Assembly (NCBI GenBank): GCA_003952965.2
Contig: CM025850.1
Location: 3,363,500-3,427,499, forward strand
Length of the DNA: 64,000 bases
Origin: Morella rubra
Lineage: Eukaryota > Streptophyta > Magnoliopsida > Fagales > Myricaceae
Direction: 5' to 3'
The number at the start of each line of letters is the position of its first letter. Positions within the stretch are counted from its first letter, which is position 1. This document shows positions 11,340-24,521 of this stretch, piece after piece. The notes under the pieces were generated by a model. The model had not been told where the DNA came from and searched no databases. It saw nothing but the letters and a program-made list of their open reading frames with translations. The translations under genes and the position numbers were made by a program.

Positions 11340-13837
11340 TCAAACAGCGTCGCCGTCCCGAACTTTTATTCTCATCCTCTCCAGATTAGACTTTCCTCTG
11401 AGATTACGGGAGAAGAAACCCTTGACGTATTCTTCCATTCCGAGCCTTCTAAATAACGGTGGGCTTTCTGCGCTCAACACACTTCTCGAAGGCCCAATCT
11501 CTGCTTCGAATTTGGGGTTGAAGAACATAGCGACGGAGATCCTTTCTTTCTCTGAATTCACTACTGCCCTGTGCTCAACGCTTGTGTAGGCCCCATTGCT
11601 CAACATCTGGAACAGAACGGAGACATACAAATATTAATATACAGAATATAAGAAAGTACAATGTCCGATGTAGTTCTCTAATTGTTGAGTCAAATTTATT
11701 TGTGCATGCCGCCGCTTACTTAAGAACATATATATAAATATAATATGGTTGTTGTGTCTGGATATAGCTCGATCCGTTTCTATTTTCATATCTTCCAATC
11801 GTGCGGTTCCTAAGATTTTACAAGGGAGTTATCGTCAACAACGGCTGTCGTTTAGCAAGTACTCCTCTGTCCCACAAAGCGAACTCCGACGGTCCGATAT
11901 ATGTCCCTTGACCAAAACACCCAAAAAGGAAAGTTTTGCAGCAAAGGGCGCCGGATCAGTCGCAAATATTTGACCTAATTACTTCTGATCCGTTCAGGAA
12001 TTTTCAATTTTAGAAAACTTCGGGTATTCATCTAAATTTCACCAAGTCAAATAGTGTAGTTAATTAATAAGGCTAAGCAAAAAAAGAAGAAGCATTATTT
12101 TAGATTTTATACGTGGGCTTTGGCACTATATAGAATAGGAGTCCTAACTTTTTTATTTATATTTTTTAATTACATATATAATTTTGAAATATTGATATAT
12201 ATCGCTATGAAAACCCTTAATGGTGCTCGCAGGGGAAAAAAGAGTACGTTCTAAGATGTAGAAATTACTGACAGACGGAAGGATTATGAGTTAACAATGA
12301 TTTAGGAACATCCGTGAAGGTCAGTTGCACATGGCCGGAATTATATGGTGAGAACTGATCCGTAGCAAAACCAGAGAACGATGTTTATGTTCATGATCAT
12401 CATCCATAACTGTGCTGTGTAGTGCATTATTCGTGCCAAAGATATGTATGAATGTAACTGCCATGATTGGAAATGGTATCAGATAATGATAAAAAAGCTT
12501 GAATATGCTGATGGCTAAAGTTTCCAAAAATAGACTAGGTTCAGTATACCACGTGCTTTTCTATAAAAAGTTTAGGCAAGGAAGTGATAGAAAAGTATGA
12601 CAAACCTCCATAATGTCTCCTACATTCACAACAAAGGCACCTGGGAGGAAGTGCACCGGGATCCAAACCCCATCTTTCTTTATCTGGAGACCTTCTACTC
12701 CGTTGACTTCATGAAGGATGGTGATACCAGAAGCGTCCGAGTGAGGGGTAAGGCCAACAACAAGTTGTGGTTGCGGACATGGAGGATAGTAAGTCATCCT
12801 CACTGATTGCATCCCATCTTCAAACAACTCCTCCATCTCTCTCGTGTCAACCTTCAGAGCTTTTCCCATCAGCCCCATAAGTGCCATGCCAAGTTTTTGC
12901 GACTCCTTGAAGTATGCCTCTAAGGTGCTTCTGTAGGAATCACGTAAGAAATATGGTAAAAGTTAGTAGGTGTGCTTATGATTAGACGGAGAGAGAGAGA
13001 GAGATCAGAGAGAGAACCTCAAGGACGAAGGGAGCTCTGGCAACAAATGCGGCTTTCTTCTGGAAAGAGGGTTGATAAACATGTAAAACCTGTCACCCCA
13101 ATCTAGCTTTTGATCTTTGCATCGAACAATTGTTCCGTAGCCTTCAACATCACCTGGCCTTACTTTGTATTTCATTTTTTCTTCCAAGGGAAGCTTGAAG
13201 AACTCTTCGATCTCAAATTTCATCTTCTCTAGTAGTGTAGAGCTAACTCCATGGTTCACCAACTGTATAACCACATTATGACAAACTATTTAGTATGCTG
13301 TTCTAAGGCTGATTAATTTGTACCGTTAAGTAAAAAAAGAGTAAAGGAAAAGAAAAAGTAGACACTGCTATGCACCAATTGTTCGAATTTTTCGAACAAA
13401 AAAATCCTGTCCTTCATCTTCTCACACAGAAATATTCACACATGTATTAATTACTCTTCATACCTGATCAGGTCCATTAATTCATGTGGTTGAGTTTTTC
13501 TAAACCGACAAACCCTAGGATTCGCGGGGTATATTACTGGAGTTTATGGATAAATTAATTGTTGAAGAAAGTTGAGAGAAACCTGAAAGAAGCCCCAAGC
13601 TTTGCAAGCTGAATGCAACTTCCCCAGTTCAATGTCTGTGGCCTCCCCGAAGATCAATTTTTCCATGTCAATTGCGGGCAAGGAAGCTGTCCCATCGGAG
13701 AGACCAAAAGGGCCCTCAGCTAGCTCCGGGCAAAGATAGTTCTGTGGGATTTCCGTCGTCATCGGGTTTTTGGCGAGTTCCATAACGCTGAGAACTGAAT
13801 TGGAGCTCAAAAGGTCAACTGGCTCCAGCGTTGCCAT
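11340..13837 (-). CDS. 2-oxoglutarate/Fe(II)-dependent dioxygenase, SRG1-like (gene B)
   Basis: Four minus-strand exons: 13583-13837, 13018-13262, 12606-12930 and 11340-11606, all with GT-AG introns. They encode 363 residues. The architecture and intron phases equal those of gene A. Visible motifs are WGFFQ, LVNHGVSSTLLEK, GYGTIVR, LDWGDRFYM and MTYYPPC, the iron ligands H230/D232 (PHSDASG) and H287 (VEHRAVVN), and R297-x-S299 for 2-oxoglutarate. The start chosen is the first in-frame Met, a short distance below a TATATATA tract. It is likely a cytosolic oxidase, hydroxylase or O-demethylase of specialised metabolism; the substrate is unknown. Exon 1 differs clearly from gene A in the variable N-terminal 30 residues, while exons 2-4 are close, so A and B are older paralogues than B and C. 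This is the intact member of the B/C twin pair. Confidence 0.93.
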
Positions 13838-13879
13838 TGCTTAGCCTAGGTGCACCTCTAGCTAGTAACATGCAAAGGA

Positions 13880-13888
13880 TATATATAG
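13880..13888 (-). promoter_or_regulatory. Putative TATA box of gene B
   Basis: A CTATATATA motif on the minus strand lies about 43-51 bp upstream of the start codon, a plausible core-promoter position with a very short leader. Confidence 0.45.
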
Positions 13889-14730
13889 CCAGAAAAAGGA
13901 CCTTGCTGGAATTAAAAGCAAGTTCCTTAAGATATTGATCATGAGAGTGTCTGCAGAATCTGACTATGACCAACGAAAGGGTGATAGCTAGCCTTATAAT
14001 TAATTGATGGTTAATCATTAATAGCTGTCATGGTGCATGTAAATTACAATAATTCGTTCACCTGATCATGGTAACAATTTTACCGTATATAATTTGTATC
14101 AGGTTTATTCTTTGATCTTCAACAAAGCAATATTTTTTTCTGTTCGATCTTTGATCAGCTAGAACGTTCTATTGCTTTATATACATACACTGCAAAATTT
14201 CAATGTTATCGTTGGAATCTCGAAGGCTTCAGCACAGCTGGATCCTGAGGAAATTCTTTAAACGACATTATTACGACCTTTTACCGGGTAGAAGATACCA
14301 GATGGACTAGAAGACAATCCTTTTTTTCTAATTTCTTTCTCTCTTTCTTTTCTGTGGCTGCTAAGGGAAATATAGATGTAGCAGTTGGTATCTCTCGAGT
14401 ATTATATATATATATATATGATAATTGTCTCAGAAGAACAAAATTACCTGCATGCACCGATGCACAACACATGTCAATCGAGGCAATGGAGATCCAGTCG
14501 ATCCATCACCGTTATTTTATGTAGAGGTTTGAAGGTTTCTGATCAAATTCGCTTTGTTTCTTTCTCTTTTTTTTTTTTTTATCTTTTTTTTTAAACTAGT
14601 TATGACTTGAATTTACAGCTATTCGACGTGAAGATCATATATAATGACAACGTTATGAAATCCCCGTGTTGTGGCAATTTATACAAATGTGTGACATCTG
14701 TTGACTTTACCGCTAATTAAGAATTTGTTC
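13889..14730. other. Upstream region of gene B within unit 1
   Basis: This is non-coding sequence with a (TA)n tract at about 14402-14420 and a T-rich run at about 14565-14592. It is the part of the unit duplicated as the promoter of gene C. Confidence 0.5.
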
Positions 14731-16477
14731 CAGACTCGGACATACGAACCGCTCAATGTTTCATTTGAAGTACGAATAGTACTCCTTTGGTCAAGCCTTG
14801 ACCCAGAGCGCGCGCGCAGTCGTGCACTAGCTTGTTTGCAAAATATTATCGTCTCTATCTAGACTATCAGGAAGGATTATTATAATAAGCGACATCCGGA
14901 ACAAGTCGAGGTTGCGTAAATGAATGTTGTTCTCACATCATACGTACGTCTGACTAAAGGCATTCATTTTCTGAAGCTTCTAGGGCTTGTTCGGGCTAAA
15001 ACGTGCGTTAATGCTGCCATCAACGTCTCTTTTGTGCATTAGTTGAAATATGTTTGGAAAAGTTTGTGGTTGATCTGTCTTGTACATGTCTTCTATGTAC
15101 GTTACAGACAAACCGCGTTTGGAGATTAAGACATTCGGATCACTTGGGCTTAGCTGTTCCAGGAGTTATTGTCAACTGAAATAATTATTTATGCAGACAT
15201 ATTCATATATCGGATGGTGGAAGTTCAGTACGCCAAACTAATTAAGGTTAGAGTAAGTCTTCAAAAAGGATGCTTGTGACCTTCAGCCAAAAGAAGGAAG
15301 AAGTGGGCCGATGAGAAGAGGTGACCCCAGCCCTTAGCAAGGGCTATCTCTCTTTGCGAGAGAATATTCTGATGAATCAAGATGAGTACTGTTCCAGTAA
15401 TAACCCGGCCATATTATTGCAGCTGCTAGCTCCTAATCATGATGTTTACCAAATAATCGGTGGAATCTGAAAACGACTCTTCGCTTTAATTTGTTCCAGC
15501 TCAATTATAGCTTTTGTCCACGCTAATTATGGCGGATAATTTTTAGGTCCTTGGATATGGACAACGAATTATCTCATTCCCTCCTATGTATGGATCTGTC
15601 ATAAGAACGAACGACGGCATTCTAACATGACAGTTTATCGATGAAGTTGCCAGTACTACTTATTAATTAATTGAAACCTAATTCGTTCTATATATATGTA
15701 AATCGCAACATTAATTAATATTTCTGAAGCGACTGGAATTGGGCGGATAATTTTTTTGGAGTTAAATTCGACCAATTTCTATCTGTTTTCCCCTGAGAGG
15801 CTGAGAGCAATGGAATAGTGATCATGAGCCAGCGTTGGGGCTTGCATATGCAGTGAGCCTATTATGGATGATCAAATACATCCAGCTAGCACTCTAACTT
15901 GAAGCCAAGACAATGGAAAACCCATGAAGGAGGCAATATATGTTGGATATATATAAGATGAATTAATGCACTTATGTATATAGCTAGGGCATACATATAT
16001 ATGCAAGCAGGGGTAACACGCGAATGAGCGGGAGGTTCTGCACTAAAGTTTCTCACCATTCAGAGCCAAAAAGGAGTTATGGATCAACAACCCTGAAATC
16101 ATACATATTCATTGATTATTTATACTTTTGCACCTTATAAAGACTTAAATTATGACAAAGACAGTATTTGCTTTACTTCGTGATGCTGCATTAATTAGCC
16201 CACCGGGGCATATATAGTTCAATGCATTCTCACAGAAGAATCACAAATATCTATTCCACTTCCTTTTCACAAAGCTTTATACAGAACATGGCACCAAACG
16301 GATCATACGAACCGGTGCTGAAACCAAGTTTAGACTCGATCAAGCTGTAGCGACCGGGCTTATTTGAATACATCGTAGGCATACAAACTTCAGTACCACG
16401 CCATGACATAACTTTTAGGTTCCTTGTTCCTTATTCTGAACTATAAATTTATTGTACATTATCTGTCGCACATGCAG

Positions 16478-18973
16478 TCAAACAGCGTCGCCGTCCCGAA
16501 CTTTTATTCTCATCCTCTCCAGATTAGACTTTCCTCTGAGATTACGGGAGAAGAAACCCTTGACGTATTCTTCCATTCCGAGCCTTCTAAATAACGGTGG
16601 GCTTTCTGCGCTCAACACACTTCTCGAAGGCCCAATCTCTGCTTCGAATTTGGGGTTGAAGAACATAGCGACGGAGATCCTTTCTTTCTCTGAATTCACT
16701 ACTGCCCTGTGCTCAACGCTTGTGTAGGCCCCATTGCTCAACATCTGGAACAGAACGGAGACATACAAATATTAATATACAGAATATAAGAAAGTACAAT
16801 GTCCGATGTAGTTCTCTAATTGTTGAGTCAAATTTACTTGTGCATGCCGCCGCTTACTTAAGAACATATATATAAATATAATATGGTTGTTGTGTCTGGA
16901 TATAGCTCGATCCGTTTCTATTTTCATATCTTCCAATCGTGCGGTTCCTAAGATTTTACAAGGGAGTTATCGTCAACAACGGCTGTCGTTTAGCAAGTAC
17001 TCCTCTGTCCCACAAAGCGAACTCCGACGGTCCGATATATGTCCCTTGACCAAAACACCCAAAAAGGAAAGTTTTGCAGCAAAGGGCGCCGGATCAGTCG
17101 CAAATATTTGACCTAATTACTTCTGATCCGTTCAGGAATTTTCAATTTTAGAAAACTTCGGGTATTCATCTAAATTTCACCAAGTCAAATAGTGTAGTTA
17201 ATTAATAAGGCTAAGCAAAAAAAGAAGAAGCATTATTTTAGATTTTATACGTGGGCTTTGGCACTATATAGAATAGGAGTCCTAACTTTTTTATTTATAT
17301 TTTTTAATTACATATATAATTTTGAAATATTGATATATATCGCTATGAAAACCCTTAATGGTGCTCGCAGGGGAAAAAAGAGTACGTTCTAAGATGTAGA
17401 AATTACTGACAGACGGAAGGATTATGAGTTAACAATGATTTAGGAACATCCGTGAAGGTCAGTTGCACATGGCCGGAATTATATGGTGAGAACTGATCCG
17501 TAGCAAAACCAGAGAACGATGTTTATGTTCATGATCATCATCCATAACTGTGCTGTGTAGTGCATTATTCGTGCCAAAGATATGTATGAATTTAACTGCC
17601 ATGATTGGAAATGGTATCAGATAATGATAAAAAAGCTTGAATATGCTGATGGCTAAAGTTTCCAAAAATAGACTAGGTTCAGTATACCACGTGCTTTTCT
17701 ATAAAAAGTTTAGGCAAGGAAGTGATAGAAAAGTATGACAAACCTCCATAATGTCTCCTACATTCACAACAAAGGCACCTGGGAGGAAGTGCACCGGGAT
17801 CCAAACCCCATCTTTCTTTATCTGGAGACCTTCTACTCCGTTGACTTCATGAAGGATGGTGATACCAGAAGCGTCCGAGTGAGGGGTAAGGCCAACAACA
17901 AGTTGTGGTTGCGGACATGGAGGATAGTAAGTCATCCTCACTGATTGCATCCCATCTTCAAACAACTCCTCCATCTCTCTCGTGTCAACCTTCAGAGCTT
18001 TTCCCATCAGCCCCATAAGTGCCATGCCAAGTTTTTGCGACTCCTTGAAGTATGCCTCTAAGGTGCTTCTGTAGGAATCACGTAAGAAATATGGTAAAAG
18101 TTAGTAGGTGTGCTTATGATTAGACGGAGAGAGAGAGAGAGATCAGAGAGAGAACCTCAAGGACGAAGGGAGCTCTGGCAACAAATGCGGCTTTCTTCTG
18201 GAAAGAGGGTTGATAAACATGTAAAACCTGTCACCCCAATCTAGCTTTTGATCTTTGCATCGAACAATTGTTCCGTAGCCTTCAACATCACCTGGCCTTA
18301 CTTTGTATTTCATTTTTTCTTCCAAGGGAAGCTTGAAGAACTCTTCGATCTCAAATTTCATCTTCTCTAGTAGTGTAGAGCTAACTCCATGGTTCACCAA
18401 CTGTATAACCACATTATGACAAACTATTTAGTATGCTGTTCTAAGGCTGATTAATTTGTACCGTTAAGTAAAAAAAGAGTAAAGGAAAAGAAAAAGTAGA
18501 CACTGCTATGCACCAATTGTTCGAATTTTTCGAACAAAAAAATCCTGTCCTTCATCTTCTCACACAGAAATATTCACACATGTATTAATACTCTTCATAC
18601 CTGATCAGGTCCATTAATTCATGTGGTTGAGTTTTTCTAAACCGACAAACCCTAGGATTCGCGGGGTATATTACTGGAGTTTATGGATAAATTAATTGTT
18701 GAAGAAAGTTGAGAGAAACCTGAAAGAAGCCCCAAGCTTTGCAAGCTGAATGCAACTTCCCCAGTTCAATGTCTGTGGCCTCCCCGAAGATCAATTTTTC
18801 CATGTCAATTGCGGGCAAGGAAGCTGTCCCATCGGAGAGACCAAAAGGGCCCTCAGCTAGCTCCGGGCAAAGATAGTTCTGTGGGATTTCGTCGTCATCG
18901 GGTTTTTGGCGAGTTCCATAACGCTGAGAACTGAATTGGAGCTCAAAAGGTCAACTGGCTCCAGCGTTGCCAT
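16478..18973 (-). pseudogene. SRG1-like dioxygenase with exon-1 frameshift (gene C, twin of gene B)
   Basis: The exons correspond one to one with gene B: 18720-18973, 18156-18400, 17744-18068 and 16478-16744. Exons 2-4 are intact and show the same MTYYPPC, PHSDASG and VEHRAVVN motifs. Exon 1 is 254 nt instead of 255. One C of the plus-strand run GATTTCCGTCGTC is missing (near 18889), so the frame shifts at about codon 29 and the DIOX_N domain would not be translated. Splice sites and the upstream TATATATA are unchanged. Either gene C is a very young pseudogene or the deletion is a base-calling error in an otherwise functional copy. A third possibility is that it is the other haplotype of gene B wrongly placed in tandem. 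No downstream in-frame Met would restore a complete fold. Confidence 0.9.
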
Positions 18974-19015
18974 TGCTTAGCCTAGGTGCACCTCTAGCTA
19001 GTAACATGCAAAGGA

Positions 19016-19024
19016 TATATATAG
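19016..19024 (-). promoter_or_regulatory. Putative TATA box of gene C
   Basis: Duplicate of the gene B TATA-like motif at the corresponding position, about 43-51 bp upstream of the ancestral start codon. Confidence 0.4.
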
Positions 19025-19863
19025 CCAGAAAAAGGACCTTGCTGGAATTAAAAGCAAGTTCCTTAAGATATTGATCATGAGAGTGTCTGCAGAATCTGAC
19101 TATGACCAACGAAAGGGTGATAGCTAGCCTTATAATTAATTGATGGTTAATCATTAATAGCTGTCATGGTGCATGTAAATTACAATAATTCGTTCACCTG
19201 ATCATGGTAACAATTTTACCGTATATAATTTGTATCAGGTTTATTCTTTGATCTTCAACAAAGCAATATTTTTTTCTGTTCGATCTTTGATCAGCTAGAA
19301 CGTTCTATTGCTTTATATACATACACTGCAAAATTTCAATGTTATCGTTGGAATCTCGAAGGCTTCAGCACAGCTGGATCCTGAGGAAATTCTTTAAACG
19401 ACATTATTACGACCTTTTACCGGGTAGAAGATACCAGATGGACTAGAAGACAATCCTTTTTTTCTAATTTCTTTCTCTCTTTCTTTTCTGTGGCTGCTAA
19501 GGGAAATATAGATGTAGCAGTTGGTATCTCTCGAGTATTATATATATATATATATGATAATTGTCTCAGAAGAACAAAATTACCTGCATGCACCGATGCA
19601 CAACACATGTCAATCGAGGCAATGGAGATCCAGTCGATCCATCACCGTTATTTTATGTAGAGGTTTGAAGGTTTCTGATCAAATTTGCTTTGTTTCTTTC
19701 TCTTTTTTTTTTTTTCTTTTTTTTTAAACTAGTTATGACTTGAATTTACAGCTATTCGACGTGAAGATCATATATAATGACAACGTTATAAAATCCCCGT
19801 GTTGTGGCAATTTATACAAATGTGTGACATCTGTTGACTTTACCGCTAATTAAGAATTTGTTC

Positions 19864-22112
19864 GGTGCAGGCCGCCGAGATCGCCGCATCGTTGGGAGTA
19901 CTTTCCGTTGGTATTAAACGTGCTGCGGCGGAGAACGCGTGTCTATCCTAATCAATCCTGTGGGCTATAATAAATCAATGTTGCCGCATCAAATTTCACA
20001 ACGCCGGCCGTACATCAAAGTCATAAATTAACTTTGATAGATGGCACAAATAAACTTGCCGCCAATGGAAAAGCATGCATTATTATTATTATTATTACTT
20101 AAATTTTTTTCAGCAAATAAATAAAAGCGACAGATAAGAATACGAAATTTGCATATATATATACTTAATTTGGCCAATAAAATCTGCTGTAGCGGAATAT
20201 AATTAAGGGTTAATCTTTCTCCTGACTCGAGAAAAATAAGGACTAGAAGTCTCATCTTCTTTCTTGACCGAACAATATTGAGTTCTCAAATATAATATAT
20301 ATTTATTTATTTATTTAAAAAACCTGCATTTGATCACATAGACCGTAGATGAGCTCTGATTCCAATGGCATGCTTACCGTCAAAGTTCATGAGATCAATG
20401 GATGAAGTCGTGGGTTCAAGTCCTATTATAATAGGCCGGGTAAAGGGTAATCATAGTACCTAATCAATCCATATATGTAAGAAATAAAACACAAATTACT
20501 TATTTAATGACAAAATTTTAAAATAAAAATAAAAAAAAACATATAAACTAATTCATTGACTAATTCTCAACAAATAATATTATACTATATGTATTGGTAT
20601 GCAAGTAAACCGGTGTGACCGGCCTTTGTAGTTTATTAATTTTGTAGTGATTTTTGTGGAACCTACAAATTTTTTATTATGTGGCAGAAAGGGAACACCA
20701 CTTTAGTTTAGTCAAGGCATGAGCAAGATATGTATCCAAGATAGTCTTTCCTATCCCAAAAGGTACTTGCAAGTGCCCCTTGAACCTGTCCTAGTTGCGT
20801 GATGGTTTGATATTTCCGTCCCCTAACGTTGCTCATGAGGGTGATATATTTTCTAAGCCCATGTGATAAAACGTGCTTAAATTCTGGGTTTTCTTCTGTA
20901 AGGTCGATGCGCATGGTTGGACGAATTCGCACTTCAAAGATTTTTATATTCGAGAAAAGAAAAATAAAAAACCACGTTTCTGATATTGACATAATATCTC
21001 AACGTATAGTCGTCATCAGTGATGCAACGTTCGACTTATTTCTTACCTGCTGTTTGCCACTTGGTCGTACGTGTGAGCACACGAGCGAGTTCGATCGGGC
21101 TACTTGAACGAAGATGACTCTACAATTTTTTTTTTTTAACAAAGAATTAGGGCCGGCTATTTGGATTTATATTTAAAATAGGTTTCGAAAATTTTGTTCC
21201 TATAATTAAGGACGGCATACAAAGAATATTATATGTTTTTTTTTAAGTTTTGTTTTAAGTTATTTTTGAAAACCAAAAAAAGAAAATGAGAAAATATAAT
21301 TTTTATCTTCTTCTCAAATGATCTGTACGCAACATAATTACCGATTTTTCCATATAAATAATCTTCATGAATTTAGTTCAGGGTTAAATACAATTTTTTC
21401 ACCGCCAAATTATAGGCATGTCATTAACATTTTGCATCCATCATGTATGATTTCATTAAATTGAAAACAAACTTAGACGAAAAAACGAACCATCTGTTAG
21501 AGATGATATTGTAATTAATCTATAAAATTTAGTTTTAATATGAGATATTATCAAAATCTTAAATATTCAAGTTTAAATGTAGGAATATATTTTATATCAT
21601 ATTTTGTATCTTCTCTTATGAATAGAGGCATTTAACTTGTATCTGAATAGATTCACAATACAAAATACAGTCGTAGACTAGACTTTTACACTAGATTCTA
21701 TTCTATCTCTTTTTATTATTTCTCTCTTCTTTCTATATTATTCTTCAATTATGCACTTTCTTCTTCTTCTTGGTATGGGAGCATTCAAATCATGTCTTCT
21801 GCATCTTTTAATGTTAGTAATTTTGTCACTATGTGATTGAAACCAGAAAATTACCTTCCTTGGTGTGAATTTCTCCTTCATCTGCTGGATTTATAGCAAA
21901 TCGGCTTAAAGTCAAGAGTTGGTAGGCTATCTCATTGGTGAATTTTCACCTCGGTTGTACTTACAACAATAAAAAAAGAAGTGAGTGAAAGAGAAAAAAA
22001 GAAACAAGAGAAAGCATGAGAGTTGTGCTTTTGATTTCAAGGTTATATCACTTTCAGTTTTTGTTTTTTAAACACAAGATTTTAGATTTTTACACCTTGT
22101 GTCTAACAATTA
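19864..22112. other. Intergenic DNA between genes C and D, part 1
   Basis: No recognised gene. A 94-codon minus-strand ORF (20708-20992) is open but matches no family I can name. A motif resembling a tRNA B box (GGTTCAAGTCC, about 20412) was noted but has no convincing A box. Confidence 0.5.
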
Positions 22113-22462
22113 TAATCGATCTATAAGATTTGACATATTATTGTAACAGCATAAATATCACACTTTGAAGGTGAAATAAGTGAAAATGAGAATTGTTGAT
22201 AATCAATCTATGAGATTTGATATATTAATGTAACGATACACAGGTATGACACATCGAAGGTGAAATAAGTGAAAAATGAGAATTATTATAATCAATCTAT
22301 AAAATTTGATATATTAATTTAACATACAGGTATCACACTTCAAAAATGAAGTAAGTGAAAAATGAGAATTGTTGGTAATCAATCTATAAAATTTGATATA
22401 TTAATATAACGACGCAATTACCACACTTCAAAGATGAAATAAGTGAAAAAATGAGAATGGTT
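22113..22462. repeat. Degenerate tandem repeat, about 86-88 bp x 4
   Basis: Four successive units start with AATCTATAAAATTTGATATATTAAT-type sequence and end with GAAATAAGTGAAAAATGAGAAT. They lie at roughly 22113-22195, 22199-22285, 22288-22375 and 22376-22462. Divergence between units is modest and includes small indels. There is no coding content. Confidence 0.8.
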
Positions 22463-23315
22463 GCAAAACGAAAGATGAAATGGGAGGAAAACGATAAAAG
22501 GAAGGTAAAATCCGTTGAAAACGAGAATTGTTGAAAAAGGAAAAGAAAAAAAAAAAAAAATCCAAGCAGCACTTTATGAGCAGTAACTTACGAATTCTTT
22601 CAATCCCGTCACGATTTGACTAGCCATAACCTTATCGCTAGTTATCCAGTACAAGAATTCTTTAACATCGTTCAAAAATCGGCTTGTCGGCCGACGTCAA
22701 AAGGGTTTGAATCTGTAGTGGCCGCCAATATTCTAACTAATTAATTGGTTTTTCCTTATTATATATTCTGTTTTTTTTTTCTGGCATGTCCATATAATTA
22801 CATGATTTCTATATAAAAATAAATTACGGAATCTTGAATATTCTTCTTTCTGACCTGTCCGTCTTAGAATTTTTCTACTTGCTTGCTTCAAAAGAGAAAG
22901 ATTTGTTGGATATCCATTATATGGACAATCTAATAACATGGATGTTTGACTCTCGATTAGAGATAGTTACAAAACGACCAATTAGTGCATACTCTACAGG
23001 AAACTTAACTATTTGAATAACAGCTCAACTAGTTAAACAATAAATAAAGCAACATGGCTTGTCGTTTTCTCTTTTAGCTTGAAATTTTAATTTGTGGCTT
23101 GAAAAAAAAATACTAAACTATTCCGCAAATGGGATTTTAAATAAAATTCAACATTGGATTCCAACATCTTTTGTTTTTCTCCTTTTTCTTTTTGTGTTAC
23201 ATTATTGTTTTCTCTCGCGATGGGAATCCAACTGAAGAATATAGTGGATGCGTCTAAGCAACTAATTTTGATGTGCAGATCATGCTATTTTATTAGGGTT
23301 AAAATATTGGATGTC
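22463..23315. other. Intergenic DNA between genes C and D, part 2
   Basis: AT-rich sequence without a recognised gene or repeat. Confidence 0.4.
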
Positions 23316-23592
23316 TGAAAACTAGGCGATTTTAAAACCAGATTGTTGAAGCTAAGAAATAGCAAAATTTTGGATGATCAACAATAATCTCCCAATTAGA
23401 AATGCCAAAATTTCCGAACATGACTTGAAACCTAACAAATTAGGTCAGTGGTGGATAAGAAAAGAACTCATGAATTACACGACTGTAAGTGGATGCCACT
23501 GATCAATCGAGATCATGCAACATTGGTTGGTTTTCATACAGTCTTAGAGCATTGAGGAAAGTCAGCTCGAAAAGATGCCTAATTAGGTCATT
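23316..23592. repeat. Dispersed ~280-bp repeat, copy 1
   Basis: The segment from GAAAACTAGGCGATTTTAAA to GATGCCTAATTAGGTC also occurs at 24522-24796 and 29858-30128 with about 90% identity by eye. No terminal inverted repeats were seen. Copies 2 and 3 lie inside the larger duplicated block; copy 1 lies just outside it. Confidence 0.8.
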
Positions 23593-24521
23593 TATTAGTT
23601 TAAATTAGTAATTGAAGTTTAGAATTAGGTCTCCAACTACTTAAAACTTTCATTTTGATAAGACGTGAATTTATCATTTATTTCACAAACTTAAACAAAT
23701 AAAAACGAGTATATTTGATTATTTGACTTCTAATTTTCTAATACTAATTGCGTACAGTTCCCCACAGGGCTTCTTAAAAGAATGATTTGTATAGCATTGT
23801 TCCACATGATAAGTATCCACCTAATATGAAACTTTATATTCTATAATGTCGTCATAATTTTTTCACCTCACCCTCCCAACTTAAAATTCATCAAGAATAT
23901 TGCAATCTTTCTTGCTCAAATCATACGTTGATATTTGTGTCCGGATCTGTATTGGATAGTGTGCCAAAATGCCACGCTATGCCATGGAGCTGGTGTAAAT
24001 TGATACCATTTGTAACGACTAAAAAAAAACTCTTGTAAATATGCTTCAAAAGGATGAATACACTTTCCATCTATTAATTTTTAGAGATTTAACTCATTAC
24101 ACTATAAACTAACTGTTTTGACATACTGTACCATAAATTACTTGTTTTGACACATTAGTGAACCAGCAAACTACTTTGCACCATATGTCAACCTCTCAAT
24201 CACAAAATGAATTGACAACATGGATATCCACAACATTGCAAAGTGGGTCAGGGTCGTTATTATTATTTTAGTCTAGTTTGACGGAAGGTGCAAAGTATAT
24301 AAGATTGGTAATTAAAGAGTACAATGTGTTAAAACTATTAATTTATGGTGTAATGTATAATCAAATTCTTAATAGACTAAAATGACAATAATATCTTTCA
24401 CACACTTTGCATAAATTTAAAATATTGTTGTAAATTCATTAAATTATTAGGAATATTATTATTTGACAAATAGTGTAAAGTGTCTAACATTGGTAGTTGA
24501 TGCGTGTAAAAATGTTCATGA

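Larger units (their letters stand above)
9613..14730. repeat. Tandem segmental duplication, unit 1 (carries gene B)
   Basis: This 5118-bp unit is repeated at 14751-19863 with a constant offset of 5138 bp. The shared sequence begins GCTCAATGTTTCATTTG and ends TAATTAAGAATTTGTTC. By eye the copies differ at fewer than ten places, for example single-base changes near 11697 and 12434, a missing T near 13450, a missing C in exon 1 and the length of a poly-T run near 14565. That is far less divergence than is usual for old plant paralogues. Twenty base pairs (14731-14750) separate the units. Confidence 0.97.
14751..19863. repeat. Tandem segmental duplication, unit 2 (carries gene C)
   Basis: A 5113-bp near-identical copy of 9613-14730 in direct orientation. 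It is five bases shorter through indels in exon 1, intron 1 and homopolymer runs. The right boundary is sharp: after TAATTAAGAATTTGTTC unit 1 continues into the 20-bp junction, whereas unit 2 continues into unrelated sequence (GGTGCAGGCC). Confidence 0.97.

Noticed and set aside
12321-12527. 68-codon ORF inside intron 3 of gene B (copy at 17459-17665)
   Set aside because: It lies entirely in an intron of a well-supported gene and has no recognisable motif.
20340-20470. tRNA-like B box (GGTTCAAGTCC), possible SINE
   Set aside because: No acceptable A box at the right distance, no tail and no target duplication visible.
20708-20992. 94-codon minus-strand ORF
   Set aside because: No recognisable motif, and antisense frames are equally open. 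Insufficient to call a gene.
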